A stretch of 64,000 bases of DNA, taken from contig NZ_AP012330.1 of assembly GCF_001025215.1 (NCBI RefSeq), forward strand, positions 1,674,001-1,738,000, given 5' to 3'. This document shows positions 63,625 through 64,000 of this stretch, in pieces; the first letter of the stretch is position 1; each line of letters starts with the position of its first letter. Source of the stretch: Bifidobacterium pseudocatenulatum DSM 20438 = JCM 1200 = LMG 10505. GTDB taxonomy: Bacteria > Actinomycetota > Actinomycetes > Actinomycetales > Bifidobacteriaceae. Position numbers and translations under genes: made by a program. The notes under the pieces were generated by a model, which was given only the letters and a program-made list of their open reading frames with translations, was not told where the DNA came from and made no database searches.

Positions 63625-64000
63625 TTACAGCAAGCCGGAAGCGCGCATGCCATCTTCCGCGCGCTTGATCTCAGCCTCGCCCGGACCGACGTTCGGCAGA
63701 CGCATCGTCGTGGAGTCGAGAATGCCACGCACCTTCAGCGAAGCCTTGGCCATAACAGCCTGGAAACCGTTGCCGTTCATTGCTTCGACCAGTGGAGCAA
63801 GCTGCACGGCAATGCGCTGAGCCCCATGAATGTCACCGCGGTCGAATGCGGCAGCCAAATCGCGCATCGGACCGGAAGCAGCATGTGCGATCACGGAAAT
63901 AATGCCGACTGCACCAACCGAAAGGAACGGCAGGAACAGACCGTCATCGCCCGAATACCAAGTCAAACCGGTTTCCATACGCTTACGCACGGCACCCGCG
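63625..64000 (-). CDS. dapA: 4-hydroxy-tetrahydrodipicolinate synthase (partial)
   Basis: The window holds only the last ~125 residues; the frame runs open past the right edge. TGLTWYSGDDGLFLPFLSVGAVGIISVIAHAA and MNGNGFQAVMAKASLKVRG...MRLPNVGPGEAEI match the C-terminal half of DapA, which condenses pyruvate with aspartate semialdehyde in lysine and diaminopimelate synthesis. The next gene on this strand is rnj, a common order in Actinobacteria. Confidence 0.9.
   Translation of the reverse strand, partial: AGAVRKRMETGLTWYSGDDGLFLPFLSVGAVGIISVIAHAASGPMRDLAAAFDRGDIHGAQRIAVQLAPLVEAMNGNGFQAVMAKASLKVRGILDSTTMRLPNVGPGEAEIKRAEDGMRASGLL

Noticed and set aside
58469-63820. Long plus-strand frames opposite pepN (896 codons) and rnj (827 codons)
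   Set aside because: Both lie over genes with catalytic motifs intact and have no credible start or product.

Overview
The window is chromosomal DNA of a Bifidobacterium, probably of the adolescentis/dentium group. The evidence is a bifidobacterial 16S-23S-5S operon with no tRNA in its spacer, high-GC coding regions, and a typical gene set: anaerobic ribonucleotide reductase nrdDG, RNase J next to dapA, glmM-def and an actinobacterial GCS2 ligase. From memory the 16S V1-V2 region resembles B. dentium; no alignment was run.

Layout. Positions 1-7042 (minus strand) hold a truncated TetR regulator, a GCS2-type glutamate-cysteine ligase and two overlapping genes of the 2-hydroxyacyl-CoA dehydratase activase family. 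Positions 7291-12430 hold nrdG and nrdD, the latter with a likely tandem NrdR operator, and divergent xseAB. Then follow tRNA-Arg(CCT), an EEP-family membrane protein, an orphan 5S rRNA gene with its own terminator, a DUF4391 gene, a Ppx/GppA phosphatase, an aminotransferase, an orphan vsr and a Gfo/Idh/MocA oxidoreductase.

Positions 19377-25725 look like a decaying DNA-repair or defence island. It contains an intact HelD-like helicase with a C-terminal zinc finger and the wreck of a NUDIX plus DUF3427 superfamily-2 helicase. The wreck carries a deletion, an inserted IS200/IS605-type element (tnpA+tnpB, both apparently intact) and a 1-nt frameshift. Conserved genes of unknown function follow, then the rRNA operon (minus strand, 28984-34617), a DnaQ-like exonuclease, and def-glmM.

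Positions 39373-57329 form the most notable system: a divergent actinobacterial type VII secretion (ESX-like) locus. The minus arm encodes two WXG100 proteins, an EspC-like helical protein, a mycosin protease, three large putative substrates (one with period-15 YDPxTG repeats, one with three DxDxDG loops), a coiled-coil protein, an EccD-like membrane protein without the ubiquitin-like domain, an RDD-FHA protein and a one-piece three-ATPase EccC. The plus arm encodes a full EccD and an EccB fused in one chain to a second mycosin. I see no EccE or EccA. An AT-rich intergenic region with nested inverted repeats separates the arms. Secretion would be powered by EccC through an EccB/EccD membrane complex, with WXG100 partners and larger proteins as cargo.

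The right end carries an unrecognised gene, pepN (aminopeptidase N), RNase J with a long basic low-complexity extension, and the 3' part of dapA.
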